This document shows, one piece after another, positions 1-7,546 of a stretch of 64,000 bases of DNA; the first letter of the stretch is position 1, and every line of letters starts with the position of its first letter. The position numbers and the translations under genes were made by a program. Source of the DNA: JANNYA01 sp031422315 (GTDB lineage Bacteria; Pseudomonadota; Gammaproteobacteria; Xanthomonadales; SZUA-5); the NCBI GenBank assembly GCA_031422315.1, contig JANOQN010000038.1, forward strand, positions 62,001 through 126,000, in the 5' to 3' direction. The notes under the pieces are model-generated. The model was not told where the DNA came from. It ran no database searches and saw nothing but the letters and a program-made list of their open reading frames with translations.

Positions 1-8
1 TGAGCAAT

Positions 9-1304
9 ATGAAAAGTAATCCAGGCCATTTTAATCCAATGCGTCTACTCGCTAGCTGCATCTTGTTGGCCTTTGCTTCCACCGCGTTTTCCGAATCGAC
101 CTTGTTCAAAGGCGGCGATGTTTATACCGTGAGCGATGGCGTAAAGCCGGGCATTGACGTGTTAGTGATTGGCGGAAAAATCAGCGCAATTGGCGCAAAT
201 CTGGCCGCAGGCGACGCCAAAATTGTCGAGGTTAGCGGCAAGCGCATCTACCCCGGTTTAATTCACGCAAGCACCTTGGCCGGTTTAACCGAGCTTGGCA
301 GCGTGCGCGCCAGCAATGATTACGCAGAAACCGGGCAAGTCAACCCGAATGCGCTGGCCGCCAGCGCAATTAACCCCGATAGCGAATTGCTGCCAGTGAT
401 TCGCGGCTTTGGTGTTACTACGCTACACGTCATGCCGATGGGCGGGCAAAGCGTGCTGAGCGGCACTTCGGCCGCGATTCAAACGCGCGGCTGGACGATT
501 GAAGATATGGCGATCGCGCCTGCGGTTGGCATTGTGGTGCAGTGGCCGAATGCTAGAGCGCCGGATTTCTTACCGCCGATGATTAAAGATGAAGTCAAAA
601 AACAGGCTGAACTCAGCGCCGCCGCGTTAAAACGTGCATTTGAGCAGGCGACTGCCTATGGATTAGCAAAAGCGAGCGATGCCAGCGGCGCGCAAGATTT
701 GAAGTTAGCAGCCTTACTTCCCGCGCTTGCGGGCAAGCAATCGGTTTTTATCAACGCCAGCGAATCAGTGCAAATTCGCGAAGCGCTGGATTTTTGCGCA
801 GCTCTAGCTTTGCGTTGCGTACTGGTCGGTGCGCACGATGCTTGGCGCTACGCAGATGCCATCAAAGCGGCAAAAATCGAGGTGATTTTGGGCTCGCCGT
901 TTGATTTGCCGCTGCGTCGCAGCGATAGTTATGATGTTAACTACACCAGTGCCGCCAAGCTGGCCGCAGCTGGGATTAAGTTCGCAATTGCCGGCGATGG
1001 CTCATCGTTCTCCGCGCCACTTGATGGCAATTTGGCGTTCAACGCCGCGCAATATCAGGCGTTCGGCTTATCCAGCGAGCTAGCGCTGCGCGCTATTACC
1101 CTGAGCGCTGCCGAAGTGTTAGGCATCGCCGATAAAGTCGGATCAATCAGCGTGGGCAAACAGGCCGATTTGCTGATCGCCAGCGGTGATGTGATGGAAA
1201 TTACCAGCACAATTGAGGCCGTCTACATCAACGGTGAGCTGCAAGAAAATATGTCACGCCACACGCGTTTGGGCGAGCGCTTTCGCGGCAAATTGAAGCA
1301 ATGA
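9..1304 (+). CDS. Secreted amidohydrolase-family protein
   Basis: The 431-residue protein begins with a signal peptide (hydrophobic stretch at residues 13-26) followed by an amidohydrolase composite domain. The C-terminal part, GSISVGKQADLLIASGD, is the usual second half of the beta-sandwich around the metal barrel. In the superfamily the first strand normally ends in a metal-binding HxH. Here it reads YPGLIHASTLAGLTELG, with one His and no HxH, so metal binding and hydrolysis are doubtful. I recall a proteobacterial subfamily with this LTELG signature. ATG at 39 (MRLLASC) is an alternative start. TGA at bases 1-3 may be the stop of an upstream partner gene. The next gene overlaps it by 4 bp (ATGA). 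Substrate unknown. Confidence 0.8.
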   Translation: MKSNPGHFNPMRLLASCILLAFASTAFSESTLFKGGDVYTVSDGVKPGIDVLVIGGKISAIGANLAAGDAKIVEVSGKRIYPGLIHASTLAGLTELGSVRASNDYAETGQVNPNALAASAINPDSELLPVIRGFGVTTLHVMPMGGQSVLSGTSAAIQTRGWTIEDMAIAPAVGIVVQWPNARAPDFLPPMIKDEVKKQAELSAAALKRAFEQATAYGLAKASDASGAQDLKLAALLPALAGKQSVFINASESVQIREALDFCAALALRCVLVGAHDAWRYADAIKAAKIEVILGSPFDLPLRRSDSYDVNYTSAAKLAAAGIKFAIAGDGSSFSAPLDGNLAFNAAQYQAFGLSSELALRAITLSAAEVLGIADKVGSISVGKQADLLIASGDVMEITSTIEAVYINGELQENMSRHTRLGERFRGKLKQ

Positions 1305-1651
1305 CGAATATTGGCAGTAAATTGACGTGGGCGATACGCTTGAGTATCTACGGCGCAATTATTTATGGCGTGTACTATTTCGCCTCTGCCTATTCAAATA
1401 GCTACATTCGTGATCGCGGCTCTAAGTTTTGTTATTCTATTTTTCAGGGCGGCGACATTGCCGGGTTTGTCATATCGGTGCTCAAACCGCCTGAAGTCGT
1501 GCTCATAAAAGGCGTGTTGGACGGCGTAATGCGCGAGTCGGATGAGTTTATAATTCACTTTGCTGCAAAGGGGCCGTTCAAAGGCTTTGATTGCAAAATC
1601 TCCACGAAGAATGGGCAAACGCAAAGCAAAGAGTTTTATGAGGTTGATTGA
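1301..1651 (+). CDS. Small membrane-anchored protein, unknown function
   Basis: This 116-residue protein starts inside the stop codon of the amidohydrolase gene (ATGA overlap), so the two are probably translated from one message. Residues 10-29 form one membrane segment (WAIRLSIYGAIIYGVYYFAS). The remaining 85 or so residues are polar with two Cys (one in KFCYS, one in DCKIS) and should be periplasmic if the positive-inside rule holds. I do not recognise the family. The overlap with the upstream gene is the main reason to believe it is real. Confidence 0.6.
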   Translation: MTNIGSKLTWAIRLSIYGAIIYGVYYFASAYSNSYIRDRGSKFCYSIFQGGDIAGFVISVLKPPEVVLIKGVLDGVMRESDEFIIHFAAKGPFKGFDCKISTKNGQTQSKEFYEVD

Positions 1652-1794
1652 TCCATGTCTATTTGGATAGCACCACGCTTTTCAGCTATCGATAGACACT
1701 GCGAAACAGCGACAAATCGATCAATTCTTGTCCGTTGCAGAGGCACTTAATTTGCTTAGCGAGTGGGCTAATGGAAAATCCGCGATGAAGCACG

Positions 1795-1825
1795 CAAAAA
1801 ACACAGCCCTCGGGTGAGGGCTGTG
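1795..1825 (-). terminator. Rho-independent terminator of ibpA
   Basis: A perfect 10-bp stem (CACAGCCCTC / GAGGGCTGTG) with a 4-nt loop lies at 1802-1825. Read on the minus strand it is followed by a run of T (plus-strand AAAAAA at 1796-1801). It sits 57 bp past the ibpA stop, so it fits termination of that gene. Confidence 0.75.
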
Positions 1826-1882
1826 CTATTGGCTACAAACTTAAGTGCCTTACATCATCGATTGACGACTGCGAAGCTTCGA

Positions 1883-2338
1883 TTAGGCGGCAATACTTGA
1901 GAGCCGCGGCAGGTTAGCTGCGCCAATCTCGATTCGGCGTGGCTTCATAGCCTCAGGAACTTCACGCACCAAATCGATATTTAACAAGCCGCTTTCAAGC
2001 GTTGCGCCGGCAACTTTCAAGTGATCTGCGAGCTGAAAGCGCTGCTCAAAGTTTCGCGCGGCTAAGCCCCGATGCAAGTAGTTCTTGGGCGCCTCTTCCT
2101 TTGCGCGGCGGCCTACAATTTTCAGCGTGTCACGCTCGGTTTCTATCTCGATATCCGCGCGATCAAAACCCGCGACGGCCATCGTGATGCGGTAGCGATT
2201 CTCCTCAACAAGTTCAATGTTGTAAGGTGGGTAACTAGGTGCTTGATCGGCGCCAAGTGCGCTGTCGATTAGGCTAGCGAAACGATCGAAACCGATAGCA
2301 GAGCGATAAAGTGGTGCAAAGTCAAACTGGGTACGCAT
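1883..2338 (-). CDS. ibpA: Small heat-shock protein IbpA (Hsp20 family)
   Basis: The 151-residue protein is an alpha-crystallin-domain holdase that binds unfolding proteins and passes them to DnaK/ClpB. The start FDFAPLYRSAIGFDR, the segment YPPYNIELVEENRYRI and the end PEAMKPRRIEI match enterobacterial IbpA/IbpB closely. The alpha-crystallin domain covers about residues 36-140. A longer frame runs 44 codons upstream, but the ATG at 2338 is preceded by AAAGGA at a good distance and gives the family's normal length. The leader carries a possible ROSE thermometer (separate entry). CTTGAA at 2453-2458 on the minus strand resembles a sigma-32 -35 box, but I find no convincing -10. Confidence 0.92.
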   Translation of the reverse strand: MRTQFDFAPLYRSAIGFDRFASLIDSALGADQAPSYPPYNIELVEENRYRITMAVAGFDRADIEIETERDTLKIVGRRAKEEAPKNYLHRGLAARNFEQRFQLADHLKVAGATLESGLLNIDLVREVPEAMKPRRIEIGAANLPRLSSIAA

Positions 2339-2400
2339 GGTCAATATCCTTTTATTTAAGCGATTTTGAGGGGTTACACGCTGCGGCGCAGCGCTTTGGC
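2339..2400 (-). promoter_or_regulatory. Possible ROSE-type RNA thermometer in the ibpA leader
   Basis: On the minus strand the leader ends TCGCT, eight bases, AGGA, eight bases, ATG. ROSE elements of Hsp20 genes carry U(U/C)GCU paired to the AGGA ribosome site, and this fits. Just upstream is a tight hairpin, CGCTGCG-C-CGCAGCG. Family knowledge says ibpA leaders are commonly thermometers. The fold here is inferred by eye. Confidence 0.45.
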
Positions 2401-2515
2401 GCAGGCCTCTAGAGAGCGCCTGCCTAGTAGAAGTAGATGCTTTGCAGGAATTTTCAAGTTTGCCATTCAACTTTGCCTAACAAAGCGCGGTGCGAGTCAC
2501 AGGCCGCGTGCTTTA

Positions 2516-2678
2516 AACCCGTAATTTCCATTAGAAGGCCCGATGATCGCGTTGGATTTTGAATTCACAAGAGATTTACCGATTGAGCGCAATACCCAGG
2601 TGTATTGTCGATTGAGGAAAATTTCTTGTGAATTCAAAAAACTAGTGAGGGCGCATAGGCTGATGGAAATTGCGGGTT
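2516..2678. repeat. 163-bp structured inverted repeat, copy 1
   Basis: The element is bounded by 18-nt imperfect inverted ends (AACCCGTAATTTCCATTA at 2516-2533 and its near complement at 2661-2678). Inside is a second complementary stem built on TGAATTCACAAGA and, at the apex, a hairpin CAATAC-CCAGGT-GTATTG. A copy of identical length lies at 26950-27112, and a right-end fragment at 38304-38339. It could be a MITE or a structured RNA. No flanking target duplication is evident. Confidence 0.8.
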
Positions 2679-2737
2679 AAATAAAAGCCCAATTGACTAA
2701 GCTCAATTTCGCCTATAGCCGCTGATCCAGTGCCAGT

Positions 2738-2854
2738 ATTACGGATAGTGTTGGCTCAATTAGCGTAGGCAAACCGGCCGGTTTGCTTGCTGCCTGTGGC
2801 GGAGACTATGAGTGCAAAGTCGATATGGTTAATGAAAAATCAATGCAAAAATAA
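2738..2854 (+). pseudogene. C-terminal fragment of an amidohydrolase paralogue
   Basis: These 39 codons read ITDSVGSISVGKPAGLL, then a Cys-containing tail, and stop at TAA 2852. The first part aligns with IADKVGSISVGKQADLL of the gene at 9-1304, including the underlying DNA. There is no start codon or preceding domain, and the upstream DNA is the 163-bp repeat. It is best read as the remnant of a duplicated amidohydrolase gene. Confidence 0.5.
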
Positions 2855-2935
2855 ATGATTAGTTCTTTGCAATCTCGCCCTGCCGGTTTAGCATTCAGCC
2901 GCGCCTGCGCACTTTATCAACGACTGGAGAAAGCG

Positions 2936-3037
2936 ATGTCTAAAGGTATGGATAGTAAGAAAACGAAGAAAAAAGAGCCGCTGAAAACCCCAAAGGAAAA
3001 GAAAGCCGATAAAAAGGCCAAGAAAGACGCAAAGTAG
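2936..3037 (+). CDS. Small lysine-rich protein
   Basis: The 33-residue protein starts MSKGMDSKKTKKK and is about half lysine, with no hydrophobic segment. The ATG at 2936 has a GGAG ribosome site at a good distance. A longer frame from 2855 lacks one. A rho-independent terminator follows 24 bp after the stop, which supports a real transcript. I recall similar very short basic proteins beginning MSKGMD in other proteobacteria, none with a known role. Its charge suggests nucleic acid contact, which is inference only. Confidence 0.55.
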   Translation: MSKGMDSKKTKKKEPLKTPKEKKADKKAKKDAK

Positions 3038-3060
3038 CCACTGTTTCGTTAGCACCGCAC

Positions 3061-3095
3061 AACCCTTGCGTCGGTGAAACTGAGCAAGGGTTTTT
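3061..3095 (+). terminator. Rho-independent terminator
   Basis: A 9-bp stem AACCCTTGC / GCAAGGGTT (3061-3069 and 3084-3092) is followed by TTTTT. It terminates the small lysine-rich gene. Confidence 0.75.
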
Positions 3096-3139
3096 GCTTT
3101 ACGCAACTTTCAAATTCTATGCAATAAGGTAAGAATACA

Positions 3140-3535
3140 GTGCCAACATCACAATCCAGCGAAACCAAAACCTTTGATCGCAATGTGTTCGGCGAGCCCT
3201 TATTGCCATGCTCATTTGAGCCGCGCACGGGTTTTTTCCGGGATGGCTGTTGCAAAACCGATCAACATGATCATGGCCGACATGTGGTGTGCGCGCTGAT
3301 GACGCAGGAATTTTTGCGCTTTAGCAAGTCGCGCGGCAATGATTTGAGTACCGCTGCGCCGCAGTATGATTTCCCCGGCTTAAAGCCAGGCGATCGCTGG
3401 TGCCTTTGCGCGCTGCGCTGGAAAGAAGCGCTGGATGCGCAAGTCGCCCCGAAAGTATTTTTGGAATCCACTCATATCAAAGCGCTGGAGTTTATTGCGC
3501 TGGAATCGTTGCTGGCCTATGGGGTAGAGGCTTAG
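3140..3535 (+). CDS. DUF2237 family protein
   Basis: The 131-residue protein matches the DUF2237 family: NVFGEPLLPCS near the start, TGFFRDGCC, HVVCALMTQEFLRFSKSRGNDLS, and PGLKPGDRWCLCALRW. Conserved cysteines occur in each of these blocks (residues about 24, 37-38, 51, 88 and 90). The family is cytoplasmic, widespread and of unknown biochemical role. The frame opens with GTG at 3140. There is no in-frame ATG before the conserved block, and AAGG lies about ten bases upstream. It appears monocistronic. Confidence 0.8.
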   Translation: MPTSQSSETKTFDRNVFGEPLLPCSFEPRTGFFRDGCCKTDQHDHGRHVVCALMTQEFLRFSKSRGNDLSTAAPQYDFPGLKPGDRWCLCALRWKEALDAQVAPKVFLESTHIKALEFIALESLLAYGVEA

Positions 3536-3623
3536 CTAATTGATCAGTAGACGAAACCTTTAAAGCGCTAAACATTGGTCACTTGCACGAACCATCTTTT
3601 TTGCATGCAACTCATCCCCACCT

Positions 3624-3765
3624 CATCATCCCCGCGCAGGCGGGGATCCAGAACAGGTGTCAAGTATTTTTAAGGTTCACTAGCATCGTAACTTTCGCGT
3701 TTTTATACTTGCAAAAGCACTGAAAGCTCGGTGAGCCTGGCTCCCCGCCTACGCGGGGATGACGA
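3624..3765. repeat. REP-like palindrome pair (tail to tail)
   Basis: The first unit (3624-3664) has core ATCCCCGCGCAGGCGGGGAT and tail CCAGAACAGGTGTC. The second (3733-3765) is the same core in opposite orientation, CTCCCCGCCTACGCGGGGAT then GACGA. The 70-bp spacer holds nothing recognisable. The same pair arrangement recurs near 32.3 and 41.9 kb. Confidence 0.8.
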
Positions 3766-3827
3766 TAAGGCAATTTAAGGTTCGATAAGCTCATCGCGAA
3801 AGCTGGTTTATAAAAATGCCAGGCAAT

Positions 3828-5033
3828 TTAAACCAAAACCGTACGATTTCTACCCTCAGCTTTGGCCCGATAAAGCCGCTTATCAGCAATTTCAAACAGC
3901 GCGCGCACGCCAGTTGCCTCGGTTGCATGCACGGCGCCGACGCTTACCGTCACAGCTAAATCATCAATAGGAAGCTTTGCTACTGCGCTGCGCAAGGCAT
4001 CAATTTGCGAATCTTGCAGCGCACCGACGACTACAAATTCCTCGCCACCATAGCGATAAGCATTCGCATGTTCGGGTAGCTGTTGTTTGATGCGCCCCGC
4101 CACATCACGCAGAACCGTATCGCCTCGCAAGTGCCCATAGCGATCGTTGACACGCTTGAAGTGATCGATATCAAGAATCACTAGGCGCATACCGGGTGCT
4201 TGCAGCTGCGCTTCAATTTCTTCGTCAAAGCGTGCTCTGGTTTTTAAGCCGGTCAGTCCGTCGAATTGCGCACGTTGGCGCAGCGCTTCAAAGCGCTGGC
4301 GAAAAGTCAATGAATCAAATACATCACCCAGCTTGGCGCGCGGTTTGGCAAGCATATCGAAACCTTTCCAGCGCATACCAAGCGCAAAAACACTGCCATA
4401 GATAAACGCTGCGTACCATTTGCCCAAGTAACTTTGCAGTAGCACGATGCCGAACGAGCTTTGACCAATGTAGAGCAAATAATAAATAGTGTTATCAACG
4501 CTCAAAGCGATCGCTAGAGCAATCACCGAACAGGCCCATGCACTGCGTAGTCGCTGCGCTAGCCACTCGTAAACCAAGATCAGCACAATCGCATCAATGA
4601 TCAAAATCGCCATGCCAAAGGCGTGTTTGCCGGCAAATCGTAATACCGGTAGATGGCTGGCTGGATCAATTCCGGCGATCCAGAAATGTAGGATTGAGGT
4701 GCTGGAATAAAGCAAATACATGACTGACCCAGCGAAAATACCATACAGCAGTGCGCGCGCCTCGGACGCATCTTCTCGCACGTACACCAGCAGCACCGCA
4801 AATAGCTTGGACGAAAACAGCAGGGAGCCGCCAAAGTTCACGACCAAACCCACATAGGGCGTTTGCATCATTTTTAGGCCGCCGAGTTCCAACGCGTTGA
4901 GTGATGCAATGGCCGCAATGAAGAACCCAAGGCCAAAACGGCTGCGCCAGCGAAATACCCAAAGCAGCAGCAGCGCCAATATCAGCGCCTGTGCTGTTAG
5001 TGCGGCAATGTGCAGCCAGCTTGCTAAGCTCAT
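3828..5033 (-). CDS. Membrane diguanylate cyclase (GGDEF)
   Basis: The 401-residue protein makes cyclic di-GMP from two GTP at the inner membrane. Residues 1-215 hold six or seven hydrophobic segments. The GGDEF domain spans about 250-401, with FDGLTGLKTRARFDE, the Mg-binding ILDIDHFKRVND and the active loop GGEEF at 329-333. There is no RxxD inhibition site in the usual place before GGEEF, so product feedback is probably absent. The membrane part (GGSLLFSSKLFAVLLVYVRED) reminds me of VUT-type transporter-like sensory domains, with low confidence. The gene stands alone and diverges from blaI. Confidence 0.9.
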   Translation of the reverse strand: MSLASWLHIAALTAQALILALLLLWVFRWRSRFGLGFFIAAIASLNALELGGLKMMQTPYVGLVVNFGGSLLFSSKLFAVLLVYVREDASEARALLYGIFAGSVMYLLYSSTSILHFWIAGIDPASHLPVLRFAGKHAFGMAILIIDAIVLILVYEWLAQRLRSAWACSVIALAIALSVDNTIYYLLYIGQSSFGIVLLQSYLGKWYAAFIYGSVFALGMRWKGFDMLAKPRAKLGDVFDSLTFRQRFEALRQRAQFDGLTGLKTRARFDEEIEAQLQAPGMRLVILDIDHFKRVNDRYGHLRGDTVLRDVAGRIKQQLPEHANAYRYGGEEFVVVGALQDSQIDALRSAVAKLPIDDLAVTVSVGAVHATEATGVRALFEIADKRLYRAKAEGRNRTVLV

Positions 5034-5161
5034 GAAAACTCAGGTTCAAAACGAGGCAATTAAAGTACCGCATTTTCGCGGCTGGTTTGCTTGAGTGTTC
5101 GCATTTTTCATCGTTTTGATGCTGGAATTCCCATGAGCTTTGAACAGCATCAATAAAACGC

Positions 5162-5202
5162 TTGACGGCGTTGGTTTACACATGTAATTTATATCAATTA
5201 CA
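5162..5202 (+). promoter_or_regulatory. blaI promoter with BlaI-type operator
   Basis: TTGACG at 5162-5167 and TAATTT at 5185-5190, 17 bp apart, form a sigma-70 promoter. Across the -10 lies TACACATGTA (5177-5186), an exact TACA-N2-TGTA BlaI/MecI half-dyad pair. Overlapping it is a second dyad, TGTAATT at 5183 and AATTACA ending at 5202. Repressor on this site would block its own promoter. Confidence 0.75.
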
Positions 5203-5220
5203 GGCGTAAACGGATGCGGA

Positions 5221-5622
5221 ATGACCATTTCAATCTCAGAAGCGGAAAGCGTAGTCATGCGCGTACTGTGGCAAAACTCGCCAAAATCAAGTGAGGACAT
5301 TATTGCTGCTCTCAAATCGGTGCAGGATTGGCAAGAAGCCACGGTTAAAACACTGTTGAATCGGCTTTTGAGCAAAGGCGCCATTGCCGCCGAACGGGAT
5401 GGTCGAAAATTCCTATATCGCCCAATCTTGAGCCAGGATGCCTATCTGGCGCAGCAATCAGGCTCGCTGTTAGATCGTTTGTTCGGTGGGCAAGTTGTTC
5501 CATTGGTTGCGCATTTTTCTAAGAACCAGCGTTTAAGTGCAGGCGATTTAATCGCGCTCAAAAAGCTCATTGCGCAGCTAGAGCACGACGAATCCGAGTC
5601 AAACCACGAGTCAAAACGATGA
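5221..5622 (+). CDS. blaI: BlaI/MecI/CopY-family repressor
   Basis: The 133-residue protein has a winged helix-turn-helix at residues 1-70: SEAESVVMRVLWQ, then WQEATVKTLLNRLLSKGAI and the wing RKFLYRPI. The second half (LLDRLFGGQVVPLVAHF, ALKKLIAQLE) is the dimerisation region that the partner protease normally cleaves. A perfect TACA-N2-TGTA operator lies 35 bp upstream. The stop overlaps the start of the M56 peptidase gene (ATGA), as in bla/mec-type pairs. No beta-lactamase gene is near, so the regulated target is unknown. Confidence 0.9.
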   Translation: MTISISEAESVVMRVLWQNSPKSSEDIIAALKSVQDWQEATVKTLLNRLLSKGAIAAERDGRKFLYRPILSQDAYLAQQSGSLLDRLFGGQVVPLVAHFSKNQRLSAGDLIALKKLIAQLEHDESESNHESKR

Positions 5623-7088
5623 GCCTAGACTCGCTTTTTGCATTGAATTTTCTGAATCTAACGTTGCGCTGGGCGCTGGTGCTTAGCTTAACGATTGTCG
5701 CTGTGCTGCTATTGCGCAGGCTGTTTTTGCGTTTTGGCGCTGCGGCAACATATGCGCTTTGGTTAATGCCGCCGCTCGCTTGGCTGGTCACTTTTTTGCC
5801 GGGCTCACCATTGGCGCAGAGCGTTTGGACAGGCCCAGAATTTTTGCCGCTATCGAACGATTTTCAGAGCAATACCGCGACCGCAACTAATGTTTTATTT
5901 TGGCAAAGCGAAACCTTTTGGAGCGGCGCTTGGCTTTTGGGCGTGGCTTCGTGTCTGATTTTTAGGCTCGGCCGACACTATTCCTACATCAAAACCGTGC
6001 AGGCTAGCGCAGTTGCGGCGGGGCCGGACAATGCCTGGGCAATAGCTTCGCGTACGATCGCAAAAAAATCCGCGCAAATTTACTTTAGCGCTGCGATTTC
6101 ACTACCGCTGGCAACTGGCTTGCTAAAGCCCAAAATATTTTTGCCTTTGGACTTTAACGCGCGATTTTCGCCCGAGCATCAAGCGCTCATGTTGGCGCAT
6201 GAGCATGCGCACCTGCAAGCTTTGGATTTGTGGGCATTGGCGTTGGCAGAGCTGTTTTTAGCGCTGCAATGGTTTAATCCGCTTGCTTATTTTGCCTGCA
6301 ATCGCATGCAGCTGGATCAAGAAATGGCCTGTGATGCGCGCGTGCTAATGCGTTGCAAGAATTCATCAATACAAAGTGTTCGACTAAGTTATGCCGAGCT
6401 ACTCCAGTTTACTGTTGCAACAGGCGTGCCTGATCAGCGCGCAGCCTCACCGCTGGCTTGTAGGTGGCCAGCGCATCATCCCATTTTGGAGCGCATTACC
6501 ATGCTTAAAAAATCTCATGTTCAATCGAAACATCGCTATCTAGCTACTGCTTTAGGGCTTAGTGTTGCGGTCACAGTCTCAACGCTCGTTTGGGCGTCAA
6601 ATCCAAGCGCTAGCCTAGGTTCAATGCAATCTTTGCTAGCCAATTCAACAATTGAAAGCTCAGGTGCTGAAACCTTTAAAGCTGCGCTGATGTATAAAGT
6701 CGCAGTCAAACATACGTTTGCAGGTAATGCGCAAGCGGAACAAACAATGGCAACTCCGGCAATCGGCGTGCTTCCGGGTAAGCGTGGATCTATTTCTGTT
6801 CAGTCGAAAGATAGTGAAAAAGCGCAGCCCTCGCTCGGTTTCACCGTTTTACCCGGTGCCGACGCTCTGCACGTTGCACTTGAAGTTGATTCGAGCGAGC
6901 CGATCAGCGTGGCAGGTTCCGACATACCTGCCGAAACACGCGTCAATCTGCCAGCAGTGCCGCTGGGCGAACAAGTAAAGTTTGAGTTTGCTGGTGGCAG
7001 CATGAGCGTCGTTGTGACAGAGACGACTGGCGCTGCGCTTATGCAAGAAATCACTGCGCCAAGCTTAAAAACAACGACTCGGGAATGA
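5619..7088 (+). CDS. BlaR1-like M56 membrane metalloprotease
   Basis: The 489-residue protein has four hydrophobic segments in residues 1-230 and a gluzincin site: HEHAH at 194-198 with the third ligand in QEMACDAR (Glu235). A last membrane segment is at about 308-327. In BlaR1 the part beyond it is a penicillin-binding sensor. Here the 160-residue extracytoplasmic end has no SxxK or other penicillin-binding motif and ends in a beta-rich stretch (LGEQVKFEFAGGSMSVVVTE). The ligand is therefore unlikely to be a beta-lactam, and signal sensing by this novel end is inferred. A copy of its 3' end lies at 8919-9008. Confidence 0.85.
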   Translation: MSLDSLFALNFLNLTLRWALVLSLTIVAVLLLRRLFLRFGAAATYALWLMPPLAWLVTFLPGSPLAQSVWTGPEFLPLSNDFQSNTATATNVLFWQSETFWSGAWLLGVASCLIFRLGRHYSYIKTVQASAVAAGPDNAWAIASRTIAKKSAQIYFSAAISLPLATGLLKPKIFLPLDFNARFSPEHQALMLAHEHAHLQALDLWALALAELFLALQWFNPLAYFACNRMQLDQEMACDARVLMRCKNSSIQSVRLSYAELLQFTVATGVPDQRAASPLACRWPAHHPILERITMLKKSHVQSKHRYLATALGLSVAVTVSTLVWASNPSASLGSMQSLLANSTIESSGAETFKAALMYKVAVKHTFAGNAQAEQTMATPAIGVLPGKRGSISVQSKDSEKAQPSLGFTVLPGADALHVALEVDSSEPISVAGSDIPAETRVNLPAVPLGEQVKFEFAGGSMSVVVTETTGAALMQEITAPSLKTTTRE

Positions 7089-7098
7089 TGAAACAAAA

Positions 7099-7127
7099 AA
7101 AGCGTTGGCAGGTTAAGCCAGCGCTTT
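7099..7127. terminator. Hairpin after the blaR-like gene
   Basis: AAAGCGTTGGC / GCCAGCGCTTT form an 11-bp stem with one wobble pair. The T-run is on the minus-strand side (plus AAACAAAAAA upstream), so it is a classical terminator only for leftward transcription. For blaR it may act as a simple 3' stabiliser. Confidence 0.4.
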
Positions 7128-7546
7128 AGTCCAATATTGCAAATGCTAGGGAATTTTAGGCTGGTGCTAAGCAAAGTGATGCATGGTCACGCGTTGATGC
7201 TGGGGTTCACTACGCTCTTGACCTGCCTATATAAAACGAAATTGCTTTGCGCAAGTCCAATTGGAATCTAACATTTGTAACTTAGTTCGCTGGATTGCTG
7301 AGAGATCAAACACACGAAATCATTTTTTGGTGAATATGTTGATTTGGCCTGAATGGCTATGGAACCTTCTGACGGATATTTGCCTTAAATTACGACTTAA
7401 AGTTGGCTACGGAAAAAATTATTGTGATTATTCGTACAATCAACTAGGATCGATCGCGGCAATATCCCAAGCTCTCACTTAAGCGCGTCAAATCTTTTTA
7501 GAGAAACCACTGCCTTTTAACTACTTGCACTTTGAGAGACTAAATC
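7128..7546. other. Intergenic stretch, AT-rich, no gene supported
   Basis: An open frame at 7261-7482 (TTG start) has no ribosome site and no recognisable composition or domain, so I do not call it. The 3' end must carry the promoter of the secreted protein gene at 7547, which has GAGAGA nine bases before its ATG. Confidence 0.5.

Noticed and set aside
2542..2680. Open frame of about 45 codons shared by both copies of the 163-bp repeat (FEFTRD... RNTQVYCRLRKISCEF)
   Set aside because: Differences between copies fall mainly in the paired arms and keep pairing rather than protein sequence. The frame has no ribosome site.
7261..7482. 73-codon frame in the gap before the secreted protein
   Set aside because: TTG start, no ribosome site, no family and low-complexity AT-rich DNA.
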